5,109 nucleotides of DNA, taken from assembly GCA_002504845.1 (NCBI GenBank), contig DATW01000068.1, positions 1 to 5,109 of the forward strand, written 5' to 3'. Below the pieces are notes generated by a model, which was not told where the DNA came from, did no database searches, and worked only from the letters and a program-made list of their open reading frames with translations. The stretch is from Euryarchaeota archaeon UBA250 (GTDB taxonomy: Archaea; Thermoplasmatota; Poseidoniia; Poseidoniales; Thalassarchaeaceae). The translations under genes were made by a program, and so were the position numbers. Below, piece by piece: positions 4,216 through 5,109 of this stretch. Within the stretch, counting starts at the first letter, position 1, and each line of letters begins with the position of its first letter.

Positions 4216-5109
4216 TCAAACGACGTCGGTGTCATTCTCTAACTCATCGAGAATACCGTCGCCGTCATCATCATCGTCTAGATGGTCATCAATCCCGTCG
4301 TTGTCGTGATCGAACTGACCCGTTAGGTCGTTCCCATCATACATCTCGAACCAGTCAGACAATCCATCGTTGTCATCGTCAGTGTCGATTAGGTCGGAAT
4401 ATCCGTCGTTATCGTGGTCATATCTGTATAAGCTCCACTCGCCGCCCTGCTCATCGACATCGAGTATACCGTCGTTGTCATCGTCATCATCCAGAGCATC
4501 GTTGATTCCATCGTTGTCGTGGTCTCTGGGCATATCGTCGGCATAATTCATCAGACCATCGTTGTCAATGTCGATGTCAACGCAATCGTAGATACCGTCG
4601 TTGTCGTGATCGTAAATGTCAGTGAATGGGTTGCCATCCTGAACCTCGATTCGATCATCGAGTCCGTCGCCATCATCATCGTCGTCATCTGCATCAGGGA
4701 TGCCGTCGTTGTCGTGGTCTTGGCCATCTGTATCTATCACGTCAGGGATACAGTCGTTATCATCGTCCGTATCCACGTCATCCGGGATGCCGTCACCATC
4801 GTTGTCATTCTCACCATTGTTATCCTGGTTGTCGAGCTGCTGGTCTTGTTGCTGATCAGATTGAGTGCCTTGCTGGCCTTGCTCTGATTGTGTGCCGCCC
4901 TGCTGCTGCTGGTTTTGCCCATTCTGGTTGTTACCATTCTGGTCTTGGCTCTGTTGATCGCCCTGCTGGCCGCCCTGCTGGCCGCCGTTCTGCTGCTGGC
5001 CTTGGCCGTTATCCTGTTGATTGGACTGCGAACCGTCTTGGCCGTTGTTACCCTGCTGGCCGTCTTGACCGCTCTGGGATCCTTGGCCATTCTGGCCCTG
5101 CTGGCCCTG
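4216..5109 (-). CDS. Acidic Q/G/N-rich protein with C-terminal thrombospondin type 3-like Ca2+-binding repeats; runs off right edge
   Basis: The reading frame is open from the window edge to a TGA at 4216-4218, giving 297 C-terminal residues; the N-terminus is missing. Visible residues 1-91 consist only of Q, G, N, S, D, T and E, a disordered linker-like stretch. From about residue 102 come DxDxDG-type calcium-binding loops in thrombospondin type 3 style, with five units led by DHDNDG at residues 131, 167, 196, 231 and 267. Asp makes up 75 of the last 194 residues by my count; Lys is absent and only three Arg are present. Such repeats are known mostly from extracellular and surface proteins, where Ca2+ rigidifies them, so an exported stalk or adhesin-like role is likely. 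No C-terminal membrane anchor or sorting motif is seen; the chain ends ELENDTDVV. A GTG near 4776 could be read as a start, but the frame continues upstream with repeat-like sequence (DGDGIPDD), so I treat it as internal. It converges with the membrane-protein gene. Confidence 0.87.
   Translation of the reverse strand, partial: QGQQGQNGQGSQSGQDGQQGNNGQDGSQSNQQDNGQGQQQNGGQQGGQQGDQQSQDQNGNNQNGQNQQQQGGTQSEQGQQGTQSDQQQDQQLDNQDNNGENDNDGDGIPDDVDTDDDNDCIPDVIDTDGQDHDNDGIPDADDDDDDGDGLDDRIEVQDGNPFTDIYDHDNDGIYDCVDIDIDNDGLMNYADDMPRDHDNDGINDALDDDDDNDGILDVDEQGGEWSLYRYDHDNDGYSDLIDTDDDNDGLSDWFEMYDGNDLTGQFDHDNDGIDDHLDDDDDGDGILDELENDTDVV
4234..4719 (-). repeat. Five in-frame DHDNDG-led calcium-binding repeat units
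   Basis: The hexapeptide DHDNDG is encoded at 4702-4719, 4594-4611, 4507-4524, 4402-4419 and 4294-4311, so the units are 36, 29, 35 and 36 residues apart. Each unit has two acidic loops (DHDNDGIxDxxD, then D-rich DNDG or DGDG), followed by a variable linker that often contains aromatic residues (DGNPFTDIY, EWSLYRY, YDGNDLTGQF). At DNA level the plus strand repeats close variants of cgtcgttgtcgtg, with mostly synonymous third-base differences. A sixth, divergent unit precedes the first at about 4741-4806. Confidence 0.85.
4837..5109 (-). repeat. Q/G/N low-complexity coding tract
   Basis: Across 91 codons only seven residue types occur, with Gln 41 and Gly 22 by my count. There is no hydrophobic, aromatic, proline or basic residue. 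The DNA is an imperfect CAG/GGC-rich array (plus strand ctgctggcc-type). The units are irregular, for example QQGG-QQGD and GQQG, so it is a degenerate tract and not a clean tandem repeat. It continues past the window edge. Confidence 0.85.

Noticed and set aside
4094..4505. Plus-strand reading frames opposite the repeat protein
   Set aside because: Their translations are low-complexity Ser/Arg/His-rich mirror images of the Asp-rich repeats, with no ribosome-binding site or recognisable domain.
4216..4806. Regularly spaced direct repeats that might suggest a CRISPR array
   Set aside because: They are in frame within an open coding sequence, encode DHDNDG calcium-binding loops, vary synonymously, and the intervening stretches are coding and of unequal length.
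4737..5090. Second minus-strand frame rich in Ser, Arg, Thr and Ala over the Q/G/N tract
   Set aside because: It is a frame-shifted reading of the CAG/GGC-rich tract; the overlapping frame continues smoothly into the calcium-binding repeats and is the credible one.

Overview
This 5.1 kb window reads as ordinary, densely packed archaeal chromosome. The lineage call rests on an archaeal-type flap endonuclease (FEN1/XPG family) and an archaeal-type THUMP methyltransferase for position 10 of tRNA. A tRNA gene and two secreted proteins (a subtilisin-like protease and a very acidic calcium-binding repeat protein) surround them. The mix of moderate GC, conserved information-processing genes and large exported proteases and repeat proteins would suit a marine euryarchaeon such as Marine Group II (Poseidoniales, Thermoplasmatota). 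That narrower placement is inference, since no rRNA or other marker in the window fixes it.

Layout. The left part is all on the minus strand: the N-terminal 230 residues of a secreted S8 protease run off the left edge (1-692), a tRNA-Arg(UCG) gene with encoded CCA lies upstream of it (757-833), and trmG10 follows (955-2079). A 69-bp divergent intergenic region separates trmG10 from the plus-strand pair fen (2149-3156) and an unrecognised multi-pass membrane protein (3157-4074), which abut with no gap. A 141-bp convergent intergenic region with two inverted repeats (4075-4215) separates these from a minus-strand gene that runs off the right edge (4216-5109). That gene encodes a Q/G/N-rich stretch followed by thrombospondin type 3-like calcium-binding repeats that extend to the C-terminus.

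How the genes relate. fen and trmG10 are housekeeping functions (Okazaki-flap processing; tRNA G10 methylation). The tRNA-Arg gene downstream of trmG10 carries a G at position 10, so it is a plausible substrate of its neighbour's product. The protease and the repeat protein both look like cell-surface or secreted products, but nothing here links them functionally.

I see no phage, transposon, CRISPR or defence genes and no convincing novel system. The items most worth a second look are the repeat protein with its extremely restricted residue composition, the strand-asymmetric hairpin just after its stop codon, and the tandem CCCTAAA element between the divergent genes.
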